A stretch of DNA of 12,456 nt, from NCBI GenBank assembly GCA_002389995.1, contig DGRR01000007.1, positions 1 to 12,456 of the forward strand, given 5' to 3'. Each line of letters begins with the position of its first letter. The stretch's first letter is position 1. The translations under genes were made by a program, and so were the position numbers. This DNA is from Ruminococcus sp. UBA4383 (GTDB taxonomy: Bacteria; Bacillota; Clostridia; Oscillospirales; Ruminococcaceae). This document shows positions 1-6,794 of this stretch, one piece after another. Below the pieces are notes generated by a model. It searched no databases and was not told the origin of the DNA. It worked only from the letters and a program-made list of their open reading frames with translations.

Positions 1-37
1 TTCCATTGGGATCTGTCAAATTAGCTGTTATAGACAT
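1..37 (-). CDS. Start of an unidentified downstream gene (5' end only)
   Basis: An ATG at 37 opens a reading frame that is uninterrupted to the window edge and encodes MSITANLTDPNG. It is preceded by a strong Shine-Dalgarno sequence (AAAGGAG, about 9 nt upstream) lying in the 16 nt between it and the stop of the tubulin-like gene, so it is almost certainly translated and co-transcribed with that gene. Twelve residues are too few to recognise a family. The second operon therefore continues beyond the window and has at least four genes. Confidence 0.75.
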   Translation of the reverse strand, partial: MSITANLTDPNG

Positions 38-46
38 AATATACCA

Positions 47-53
47 CTCCTTT
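47..53 (-). promoter_or_regulatory. Ribosome binding site of the partial downstream gene
   Basis: The minus strand reads AAAGGAG just after the TAA stop of the tubulin-like gene (stop at 54-56) and 9 nt before an ATG at 37. Its strength and position are the main evidence that a real gene starts at 37. Confidence 0.75.
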
Positions 54-1895
54 TTATATAAACTTTTCTTTGAGGTAATCGTAGGCATATTTTATAAGAA
101 GCCTGCAATAATCCTCGGCATGGGACTTGACATTGTTTTCCTGTATCTGTGCATCCCATGTTCTGTGACCTTTTTCAGAAGTACCAAACTCAGGCATACC
201 TGTCTGGAAAGCTTCGATAAAATTAGTTCCGCCGTTTTCGCCCTTTATTGCAGTATAGGAATCCGAATATCTTTCAGGCTTTCCTGATCTGCCTGTCATC
301 AGTTCAGCAAGTGTATTCTGCATAGTAGTTGTTATAGCCTCAGGCTGTTCGATAATTCTGATGTTTATTCTTGTGTTCTGGTCGACTGTAACGCTGTCTA
401 TGAGGTCACTCACGATACCATAAATTCCGTTTGAAAAAGGACTGTCTTTGAGCTGACTTGTTCTGAAAAACTCAACCTGTTTTGATGTATCGTCAACATC
501 TTTGAATGCCTGAAGGACGGGTACTATGTACTCATACACAAAGTTTGCGAGATATTCCTTCACATTATTGGCAAAGGCAAAATTAAGTTTTCCCTCATCT
601 CTTCTGTTATCGAGCGCAACTTCAATTTTCATTCCAAACAGAGCCTTTCTTGTCAAAGCCCATTTATCGAGCATTATATGAGCACCGGGTTTTGTTATAT
701 CAGAGAAGCAGCTGCAAAAGTATTTCATGATAATTGCAGAAAAGGCAATGAACCTGTACAATTTTTTTGCATCATCTGGGAGAAATACACCTTCGATTGT
801 ATACTTGTCAACATCGGGAATATTGAAGGAATATATAGTTCCCTCATCATATACTCTTTCATGGTGAATTGATATTTCCTGTATTGTAACAGCACTGAGC
901 ATATTTGTTATATGAAGTCTGTGTCTCTGACCGTCGGCAGAAAAAGCATCGCTTGTAATATCATAGTCATACGAATCTCCATCAGGTATAAGCGGATATT
1001 TCATATTTATGAAAGGAACGACTTCTTTGAGTGTTGAATCTGAGCTTACTCTGTCGATAAATCTGGGCATATAGTTTTTGGGATTAAGGTCCTGATAGTT
1101 GTTGGAACTTATATTGCCCCATATTTTCTGGAGAAATTTAATATTTTCCTCATGTTTTCCTCTGTCTGCTGAAACAGGTTCTGTATTCCTCAGAGTTTCA
1201 AGCAGTTCTCCTGAATCGAATATATTTATTTCATCATTAAGTGAAGCATCGCCATATATTTCGGGGTTGGGGAGTCTTATAAACTTATTGAACTGTGTTG
1301 AAGGACCGACTATCGCATCAAATCTGTCACAGTTGGTTACTTTTCTGTTATTACTTTGTACCTTATAGCAGTTTTCAAGATAGATAAATGAAGCGGCTGT
1401 TCCGCCTCCCTTATAACCACCGCCGTTTATTACAACAATATTATCTGTTGCATTTCTGTACAGTGAAGCGAAATTGGTATCAGCGTAGTAGGCTTCGCCT
1501 ATCCATGGCTTTCCGTATATGCCTCTTCTTATATCGAGATTCATTTCATCTTCATCAAATCCGAGGGCAAGAAATTCAGGGGTCGGATATTTCTGGATAA
1601 GTTTAGGCTGTTTTATGTTGAGGAATGTATTCAGTGGAATATTGTCATTTATAAGAGAGTTTACCGCATTATCTCCGAATACGACTTTGAAGTACTTCTC
1701 ATATGAATCTTTCATACTTTTCCATCTTTTGTCATCGGGAGAATCGCCTGCAAAGTCAAGACAGCGATAATGTATTTCCATTTTTTTTTCATCACTGTCC
1801 TTTATGTCATTGAACATTCCGACAGAAGCCATAGCGAGAAGTGAGGCAGACGTAAGGTATCCTTCACCGCCCCATAAATTTGAAAACACCTGCAT
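54..1895 (-). CDS. Tubulin/FtsZ-like protein (candidate), 613 aa
   Basis: The sequence suggests a Rossmann-like nucleotide-binding core of the tubulin superfamily, related in style to the large bacterial 'tubulin-like' (Tubulin_2) proteins. The N-terminal strand is followed by a glycine turn WGGEG (residues 8-12) and a helix rich in Ala/Ser/Leu (14-25). A second strand ends in Asp47 (HYRCLDFAGD). A GIYGKPWIGEA segment (125-135) resembles the G-rich stretch before the signature. A hydrophobic strand then runs into GGGYKGGGTAAS (158-169), comparable to the tubulin T4 loop GGGTGSG. The remaining 440 residues match nothing I recognise. No signal peptide or membrane segment is evident, so it is probably cytoplasmic. 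The start at 1895 is supported by AAAGGA 10 nt upstream. The gene follows the four-helix membrane protein after a 70-nt gap that contains a stem-loop. Alternative: another glycine-rich Rossmann protein. The family call is inference; the open reading frame is secure. Confidence 0.55.
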   Translation of the reverse strand: MQVFSNLWGGEGYLTSASLLAMASVGMFNDIKDSDEKKMEIHYRCLDFAGDSPDDKRWKSMKDSYEKYFKVVFGDNAVNSLINDNIPLNTFLNIKQPKLIQKYPTPEFLALGFDEDEMNLDIRRGIYGKPWIGEAYYADTNFASLYRNATDNIVVINGGGYKGGGTAASFIYLENCYKVQSNNRKVTNCDRFDAIVGPSTQFNKFIRLPNPEIYGDASLNDEINIFDSGELLETLRNTEPVSADRGKHEENIKFLQKIWGNISSNNYQDLNPKNYMPRFIDRVSSDSTLKEVVPFINMKYPLIPDGDSYDYDITSDAFSADGQRHRLHITNMLSAVTIQEISIHHERVYDEGTIYSFNIPDVDKYTIEGVFLPDDAKKLYRFIAFSAIIMKYFCSCFSDITKPGAHIMLDKWALTRKALFGMKIEVALDNRRDEGKLNFAFANNVKEYLANFVYEYIVPVLQAFKDVDDTSKQVEFFRTSQLKDSPFSNGIYGIVSDLIDSVTVDQNTRINIRIIEQPEAITTTMQNTLAELMTGRSGKPERYSDSYTAIKGENGGTNFIEAFQTGMPEFGTSEKGHRTWDAQIQENNVKSHAEDYCRLLIKYAYDYLKEKFI

Positions 1896-1926
1896 TTTTA
1901 ATATTTCCTTTCGTATATAATTATTT

Positions 1927-1958
1927 TGTCTGCCAGCCTGAAACAGAGGCGGCAGACA
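1927..1958 (-). other. GC-rich intergenic stem-loop
   Basis: The arms TGTCTGCC (1927-1934) and GGCAGACA (1951-1958) are perfectly complementary. Inside them GCCT (1936-1939) pairs with AGGC (1947-1950), leaving one unpaired A and a 7-nt loop. The structure starts a few bases after the stop of the four-helix membrane protein gene and lies upstream of the tubulin-like gene. Neither strand has a U-tract after it: the minus-strand transcript continues AAAAUAAUU. It therefore does not look like a classic intrinsic terminator. In this position it could stabilise or process the mRNA, giving uneven expression of the genes either side. Confidence 0.7.
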
Positions 1959-1965
1959 CTAATAT

Positions 1966-2469
1966 TTAAGCTTTTTTAAGAGGTTTGCAGAACGGAAGAA
2001 AGAAAACAGCCGCACTCAGTACTGCCTGAGCTATCAGAACCCATATCATAAGCGGTTTTACGAGGTTGAGCTGCCAGCTGAATGCAAAGCAGTGAATAAG
2101 AAATCCCACAACTGCTGTAATAACACCTGTTACAACTGCGAATACACTCCAGCCTGAATATACAAACTTGGCAGCACCGCCGTCAGAGGGTATAAATGAG
2201 AATTTACTTTCACTTCGTTCTGCGATTTTCTTATATTCGATGATATACATTACGATTGCAACCACCATACTGATACAAGAGGCGAAATATCTGAAACCAT
2301 GTCTTGCAAATATGAAATGTATGGCAGTTTTCTGGATAAAGCCTCCTGACTGTGAATAAAGGTATCCGACAATATAACAGATTATTGTAAGTACAACTAT
2401 TGCAACAATACCTATTGTCATTGATTTTGTTTCATCACTTTTTTCCTTGTGTGTTAAAGCATTTGACAT
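1966..2469 (-). CDS. Four-helix integral membrane protein of unknown function, 167 aa
   Basis: Hydropathy read by eye shows four membrane spans at about residues 17-38, 58-79, 103-126 and 137-160. The N-terminal tail is short and polar, there is a polar loop between spans 2 and 3 (80-102), and the tail ends KPLKKA. Positive residues in that loop and at the C-terminus suggest both termini face the cytoplasm. No catalytic or transport motif is visible. The ATG at 2469 has a strong GGAGGT site 7 nt upstream, and the gene starts 15 nt after the preceding lipoprotein's stop, so the two are probably co-translated. Its place between a lipoprotein and a cytoplasmic tubulin-like protein suggests a membrane link or scaffold, which is inference only. 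Confidence 0.85.
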   Translation of the reverse strand: MSNALTHKEKSDETKSMTIGIVAIVVLTIICYIVGYLYSQSGGFIQKTAIHFIFARHGFRYFASCISMVVAIVMYIIEYKKIAERSESKFSFIPSDGGAAKFVYSGWSVFAVVTGVITAVVGFLIHCFAFSWQLNLVKPLMIWVLIAQAVLSAAVFFLPFCKPLKKA

Positions 2470-2484
2470 AACATAGACCTCCGA

Positions 2485-4290
2485 TTATTTTAAATTTTCA
2501 TCACAAACGACTATCAGGTTTACTCTGCATACAGTTTCCTTTTCAGAAACCACATCGGGCGCATCTGATATCTTGTTGCCTTCCTCAGGCATTGACTTAT
2601 AGCCTGTAATTTTGTCAATAAAGCTGTCAAAACCATATGTTTTTGTATACTTCTGTTGTTCATTCTCAGCCGTTAATATATCAGGAACTTTGCAATTATT
2701 CACCCACTCCCTGAATTCCTGACTTATATTTATTACATCTGAGGAAACGCTTTCCTTTGTATACGAAAAAGTTACAGGTACACTTATCAGGACTAACGGT
2801 ACTGTCTCAGAAGAAAGTGTTTCTGTAAGCTTTATTGAAACGGTATCATCATTTATTTCAGATTCCCATATACTGCCTTTCATTGAATCCGACTTTATCC
2901 AGCCTGATTCGGCATTTTCCTCAGCATACAGCGAACCGCTTCCTGCTTCGGGAACATATGTATATATAACTGCATTGTCCGCATCGAGGTCATATATATC
3001 GGTGTTTTCGAGTTTTATGGAAACAGCCGCACTGAGGTCGCCCTGATTCGGGATTGTATTTATAAACATATAGGATTCACCGCTGAATTTCTCATTGAAG
3101 AATCTTGCGAAATCGTCTGAAATTTTAAGGTTGTCAAGTTTCCGGCTTCCGCTGTCGTCAGCATCTTTTGAATCTTCGGCATCTCCGAAAAGGTCATCAT
3201 CGCTGTTATTATTATCATCAGATTTTTCTTCCTGTTTTTTTTCAGGGGCTTCATCATCGGAAATAATATTGCCGTCCTTATCGGTTATATTCAGGACAGG
3301 AGGGTTATTCTGAATGAAATTTTCGTCTTCTATTTTTTCACCGCTTTTATTTTTTGTCAGTGTTTCACTTTCAGAGTAAAAGAAATCACGGTACATATAT
3401 GCATTCATGGGAAGGTTTATATCTCTGAATCCCTCCTCAACTTTTGTACACAGGGCTTTCAATGTATTATGTTCACCGAAAACGAGTGCATAATAGCATC
3501 TGTTCACAGGTTCTTTAAAATCTTTTGTATCGACCTGACTTTTGCTGTCGCCCTCATTGTCGAATGTAGGTGCGGATATTTCGCCCTTATACGGCAATAC
3601 ATAGGAAATAACGAGCAGATCCTTTTCAGGGTTTTCATTGAGGATATCCTTTATTGCGGTTCCTGTTTCGGAGAGCAGACCGTAATTTTCGTTCAGGTCG
3701 CTGATATACACGATTGTAGAATTTCCGCCTTCACTGATAAGTGAGTTGACCTTATCAAGCCACATTGTAACAGGGGCTTGTCCTGCTGCGAAATCCGAGG
3801 AGGGGTCACTGCTTGTATATGCGCCTTTATTTCCGAAATCTTTAAGGATATTGGTTGCATATTCTTTCCATACGAGAGTTTTTTTATCATCAGGCTGGAG
3901 AGTATATGTTTTATATGAGTCTGAACAATCGAATGTATCCTTGAAAGAAGTCATTGTTTTAGCGAACATCTGATAGCCTATATCATTCTTATCTTTTTCC
4001 TTTGCTTTTGCGTAGCCGAGGAAACAGCCTGTTGTGTTGTCAAAATACACATCGAAGCTGCTTGCTGCAAGGATAGCATTGGGATTTATTTCGGTATCAT
4101 CGGTTACTGCTCTGGATTGTTCAAGGGTATTTACGACATCAATGGAAGGATTATATTCCTCTTTCACTTCATCAGGCAGTGTACTCACCGGAAATACATT
4201 GACTGGATCAGCACAGCCGAAAAGATTTCCCGTCATACCTGCACATAAAGATACAAATATAAGTTTTCTGCATATCGCTTTAAAATTCAT
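2485..4290 (-). CDS. Lipoprotein with possible vWA-like domain, 601 aa
   Basis: A signal peptide (residues 1-25) ends in the lipobox LFG-C, with Cys26 as the lipid anchor, so the protein should sit on the outer face of the membrane. Residues 78-290 alternate strands and helices. They contain VYFDNTTGC (D84-N-T86-T-G88), reminiscent of the DxSxS metal site of von Willebrand A domains, and a later strand STIVYISDLNEN (D198) that could supply the third metal ligand. An acidic, Asp/Asn/Ser-rich linker (about 341-383) leads to a second, mostly beta C-terminal region of about 215 residues that I do not recognise. The ATG at 4290 is preferred over a GTG at 4329 because GGGGG lies 7 nt upstream and a typical signal peptide begins there; the GTG falls at the predicted transcription start. 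It is the first gene of the second unit. The vWA assignment is tentative: the metal-site residues are not canonical. Confidence 0.75.
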   Translation of the reverse strand: MNFKAICRKLIFVSLCAGMTGNLFGCADPVNVFPVSTLPDEVKEEYNPSIDVVNTLEQSRAVTDDTEINPNAILAASSFDVYFDNTTGCFLGYAKAKEKDKNDIGYQMFAKTMTSFKDTFDCSDSYKTYTLQPDDKKTLVWKEYATNILKDFGNKGAYTSSDPSSDFAAGQAPVTMWLDKVNSLISEGGNSTIVYISDLNENYGLLSETGTAIKDILNENPEKDLLVISYVLPYKGEISAPTFDNEGDSKSQVDTKDFKEPVNRCYYALVFGEHNTLKALCTKVEEGFRDINLPMNAYMYRDFFYSESETLTKNKSGEKIEDENFIQNNPPVLNITDKDGNIISDDEAPEKKQEEKSDDNNNSDDDLFGDAEDSKDADDSGSRKLDNLKISDDFARFFNEKFSGESYMFINTIPNQGDLSAAVSIKLENTDIYDLDADNAVIYTYVPEAGSGSLYAEENAESGWIKSDSMKGSIWESEINDDTVSIKLTETLSSETVPLVLISVPVTFSYTKESVSSDVINISQEFREWVNNCKVPDILTAENEQQKYTKTYGFDSFIDKITGYKSMPEEGNKISDAPDVVSEKETVCRVNLIVVCDENLK

Positions 4291-4307
4291 TAAAAAGCCC
4301 CCTATTG

Positions 4308-4340
4308 ACAATATATATTTTATCGGCACGTATATATTGT
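4308..4340. promoter_or_regulatory. Perfect 10-bp inverted repeat over the promoter (candidate operator)
   Basis: ACAATATATA (4308-4317) and TATATATTGT (4331-4340) are exact reverse complements separated by 13 bp. The upstream arm covers most of the -10 hexamer, so much of the dyad is not transcribed; it is more likely a protein binding site than an RNA hairpin. A repressor bound here would cover the -10 and the start site. The arms are AT-only apart from one base pair each, so chance occurrence in AT-rich DNA cannot be excluded. Confidence 0.45.
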
Positions 4341-4364
4341 ATCACAATATTACATTAATGTCAA
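4336..4364 (-). promoter_or_regulatory. Housekeeping sigma (sigma-A type) promoter of the second unit
   Basis: Reading the minus strand, a perfect -35 TTGACA (4364-4359) is followed after exactly 17 bp by TACAAT (4341-4336), one mismatch from TATAAT, with an extended -10 TG one base before it. Transcription should start near 4329, giving a leader of about 40 nt before the ATG at 4290. This is the only strong promoter I found in the window, and it sits in the only gene-free gap longer than 100 nt. Confidence 0.8.
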
Positions 4365-4375
4365 ATTATAATTCA

Positions 4376-4414
4376 ATTTAAATCAAAAGATTGTTTAAAT
4401 GCACAAATTGCACA
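4376..4414. repeat. AT-rich inverted repeat and TGCACA direct repeat upstream of the promoter
   Basis: ATTTAAA (4376-4382) and TTTAAAT (4394-4400) form a 7-bp inverted repeat with an 11-bp spacer. It ends about 12 bp upstream of the -35. Next to it TGCACA occurs twice (4400-4405 and 4409-4414), 9 bp apart. The spacing would suit a transcription factor site. As RNA the inverted repeat would be a very weak hairpin after the transglutaminase-like gene, without a U-tract, so a terminator role is doubtful. Confidence 0.3.
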
Positions 4415-4442
4415 TCTTTATTTCGTCATTAATAACATACAT

Positions 4443-5732
4443 TCAGTCCTGAATAATTTCAATTGTATACAGTTCATCATTTGACACATAGCTGAAATGT
4501 CTCACATCATTCTCTGAAAAATATGTAGTTGAATATATATTTTCGTTATGCACAAGGTCTGTGAAGGCATCAATAAAAGCTTCTTTGCTTCCGAACTGGA
4601 CAATAGGATTTCCGTTTTTTTCCGACATCATTCTGTCAAATTCCTCAAAGCTGTAATTTTCCATGAAATTTCCGAAATATCTCATATAGCAATATTTTGA
4701 AGCTGTACATTCAGGGACAAAGATATTATTATCGGTTATTACATGACTGCGCTCAAGTTCATCTGTTGTAATGAAGAAATAGCTGTGAAATATATTTTCC
4801 GTACCTGATACAGAATATTCTTCTGATTCATACAGAGGGTCGTCCCATGTGACATCGACCCAGTAGTAATCGCCCTCATATCTGACATAATTCCATGCAT
4901 GGGACTGACCGTCTTTCAGTGCAAAGCCTGTTGTTTTGCCGCATTCGACACCCATCAGGTGCATAAGATATTCAAAGGCAGCCGTATAGCCGCTGCATAC
5001 CGAATAATGCTGAACGATACAACCGTATGCGTTGTAATACATTTCCGAGTCCTCATATGATGTATCTGCATAGTCTGTTGCATATTCAGTATTTTCAACT
5101 ATATAGTCATGGATAAAGAGGATTTTTTCATAAAGTGATATATCCTGCGGAACGAGGGAGATTATTTTCCGGCATTCGTCCTCGAACCGTCTGCGGTATT
5201 CGCTGAGATTTTCGCTGTTTACCGCACTTATGAAATCAAAATTGACTGAAGATGAATTGTCGATATCAATTACTGAATATGACAGGTCAATCCAGAATAT
5301 TTCGGGGTGGTCATAAGATACACAGGTATATATTTTCTGTATTTCGTCCATGGTATACTGTTTTTCGAGGGCAACGCTAAGATTTCCTGAAACAAGGGTT
5401 TCATACATTATATCATATGAACGTTTGTCCTGTTCTGAAAGAGTATCCCTGAGCGCACCTGAAAAATCAGGCGGTATGTTATTCTGCACCGCACTGATAT
5501 TTTCCTCATCAGAAAAATTTTCCGCCTGTACATCTGAATTTTCCGCAAGTTCGGCATCATCTTCATAGTAATCAAAAAGGCTGTCATTTTCACTGTTATA
5601 ATTTTCCGCAGAGCTTTCATCATCAAAAGGAGGCGGAACGGAACTGTCATAGAAATCTATTTCCTCTCCGCACGCTGTTGTTACTGCGGTAATGAATAAA
5701 ACTGAAAACAAAATACTTAATTTTTTGAACAT
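4443..5732 (-). CDS. Transglutaminase-like lipoprotein, 429 aa
   Basis: The N-terminus has a Lys-rich start, a hydrophobic core and TTA-C, a slightly atypical lipobox with Cys21 as the probable lipid anchor. A long acidic, Ser/Asn/Glu-rich linker (about 22-90) would hold the domain away from the membrane. Residues 200-325 match the transglutaminase-like/papain-fold core: Cys246 in SVCSGY, His278 in SHAWN and Asp293 in WVDVTWDDP form the expected catalytic triad, and HDYIVENTEY (208-217) is the usual helix before it. Bacterial members of this family act as proteases, amidases or crosslinkers, so a protein or peptidoglycan substrate outside the membrane is plausible but unproven. The ATG at 5732 has AGAGGT 8 nt upstream. 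The gene lies 31 nt downstream of the preceding gene and ends the first unit. Confidence 0.88.
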   Translation of the reverse strand: MFKKLSILFSVLFITAVTTACGEEIDFYDSSVPPPFDDESSAENYNSENDSLFDYYEDDAELAENSDVQAENFSDEENISAVQNNIPPDFSGALRDTLSEQDKRSYDIMYETLVSGNLSVALEKQYTMDEIQKIYTCVSYDHPEIFWIDLSYSVIDIDNSSSVNFDFISAVNSENLSEYRRRFEDECRKIISLVPQDISLYEKILFIHDYIVENTEYATDYADTSYEDSEMYYNAYGCIVQHYSVCSGYTAAFEYLMHLMGVECGKTTGFALKDGQSHAWNYVRYEGDYYWVDVTWDDPLYESEEYSVSGTENIFHSYFFITTDELERSHVITDNNIFVPECTASKYCYMRYFGNFMENYSFEEFDRMMSEKNGNPIVQFGSKEAFIDAFTDLVHNENIYSTTYFSENDVRHFSYVSNDELYTIEIIQD

Positions 5733-5763
5733 AGGATTTTACCTCTGTATTTTATAGGAGGGA

Positions 5764-6789
5764 TTACTGTTTTTTTCCGAAGAACGAACCCAGAAAACCT
5801 CCTTTTTTCTTTTCTGTGGATTGTTCCTGAGCGGTATTGTTTCTGGCTGATTTTTTGCCTGCAATTTCACGGCAGGCGGATTTGACAGCCATACTCAGTG
5901 TTGAAAAATCTATGATACCTGTTTCGAGTTCTCTGATTGTATTCGGGTCAAACTGCTGTGTGATACTTCCTTCTGAATCATTATCGAGAACGTACCATAC
6001 ATTTTCGCACGGCATCATTTTCAATTTTGATTCAAGTTCTTCGCTTTCGGATTTTATTTCAGATTTTTTCATTCCCATTTCTTTCATTTCGTTCTTTTTC
6101 AGTTCAACAAAATGTTTTTTCAAAGTTTTAAGGACATATACACTGCTGAGGTAAGGTTCATTTTCATTAAGTTCCGCAAGAGCCTGTTTTACAGTGGATT
6201 CCTGCATAACAATCTTACCTTCCTGATATTCCTCGGCTGAGATGCTGATATTATTTTTTATTGTAAAAGCTATGGGGAGTTTTCTTATCGGATAGTTTGT
6301 CATTGCGAAATTATTCGGGATATCCTTCTGCATATCATTGAAATAGCGGTCAATTTTTGCGATATACTCGTCACTGAGTTTACTTTTTGCATTTTCTGAT
6401 ATTCCGCTTATCCATTCATAGTCGGTAAAATACTTATATTTTTCGGAATTTCTGAATATATCCGCTGCTGTCATATACATTATCTGTCTGAGGTAAATTC
6501 TCCATGCTATGCGTATGTACTGTTTCGGGACAAAAATCCCCTTCATTGATATCATTCTGCCTGAATTTATGTTGAAGAATGAATATAAAAAAAATCCCTC
6601 ATCGAAGAAACAGCAGAAAAGGCTGTTTTCAAGTTTATTGTTGTCGTATTGTCTCTGACATTCTTCATTTGTCCTGTCATATATAATTTCTATCATATTG
6701 AGTGTTTTTTCGGAAACTTCCGCTTCAAAAAGGAAGCCGTCCGAAGTTTTGTCAAATGTATAGAACAACAAGGGAAAATTTCCTGACAT
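5764..6789 (-). CDS. Unknown protein, relative of its upstream neighbour, with Gly-Phe basic tail, 341 aa
   Basis: I do not recognise a named family with certainty. The N-terminal 120 residues resemble those of the upstream gene product: a first strand leading to DGF (17-19), a hydrophobic strand pair after ENSLFCCFF (54-62), then SMKGIFVP (81-88) and an amphipathic helix. The middle is charged and helical, with a Lys/Glu-rich possible coiled coil near 205-255. The C-terminus ends KKKGGFLGSFFGKKQ, a basic amphipathic tail that could touch membrane or a partner. There is no signal peptide, so it is probably cytoplasmic. The ATG at 6789 is chosen because AAGGAGGT lies 9 nt upstream; an in-frame TTG at 6798 abuts that site and is unlikely. 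The start is 5 nt after the upstream stop, implying coupled translation. Its place beside two GTPase-like genes suggests a GTPase-associated role. Confidence 0.8.
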   Translation of the reverse strand: MSGNFPLLFYTFDKTSDGFLFEAEVSEKTLNMIEIIYDRTNEECQRQYDNNKLENSLFCCFFDEGFFLYSFFNINSGRMISMKGIFVPKQYIRIAWRIYLRQIMYMTAADIFRNSEKYKYFTDYEWISGISENAKSKLSDEYIAKIDRYFNDMQKDIPNNFAMTNYPIRKLPIAFTIKNNISISAEEYQEGKIVMQESTVKQALAELNENEPYLSSVYVLKTLKKHFVELKKNEMKEMGMKKSEIKSESEELESKLKMMPCENVWYVLDNDSEGSITQQFDPNTIRELETGIIDFSTLSMAVKSACREIAGKKSARNNTAQEQSTEKKKGGFLGSFFGKKQ

Positions 6790-6794
6790 AAAGC

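Noticed and set aside
1927..1958. Intrinsic terminator
   Set aside because: The stem is good but neither strand has a U-tract after it, and a gene with a good RBS follows closely in the same direction.
3140..3250. Repetitive ATC/TCA-rich stretch that could suggest a simple repeat or CRISPR-like array
   Set aside because: It encodes the Asp/Asn/Ser-rich acidic linker of the lipoprotein in frame; there are no regular repeat-spacer units.
4291..4329. Longer lipoprotein start at the GTG at 4329
   Set aside because: It coincides with the predicted transcription start, has no ribosome binding site, and would place extra residues before a normal signal peptide; the ATG at 4290 has GGGGG 7 nt upstream.
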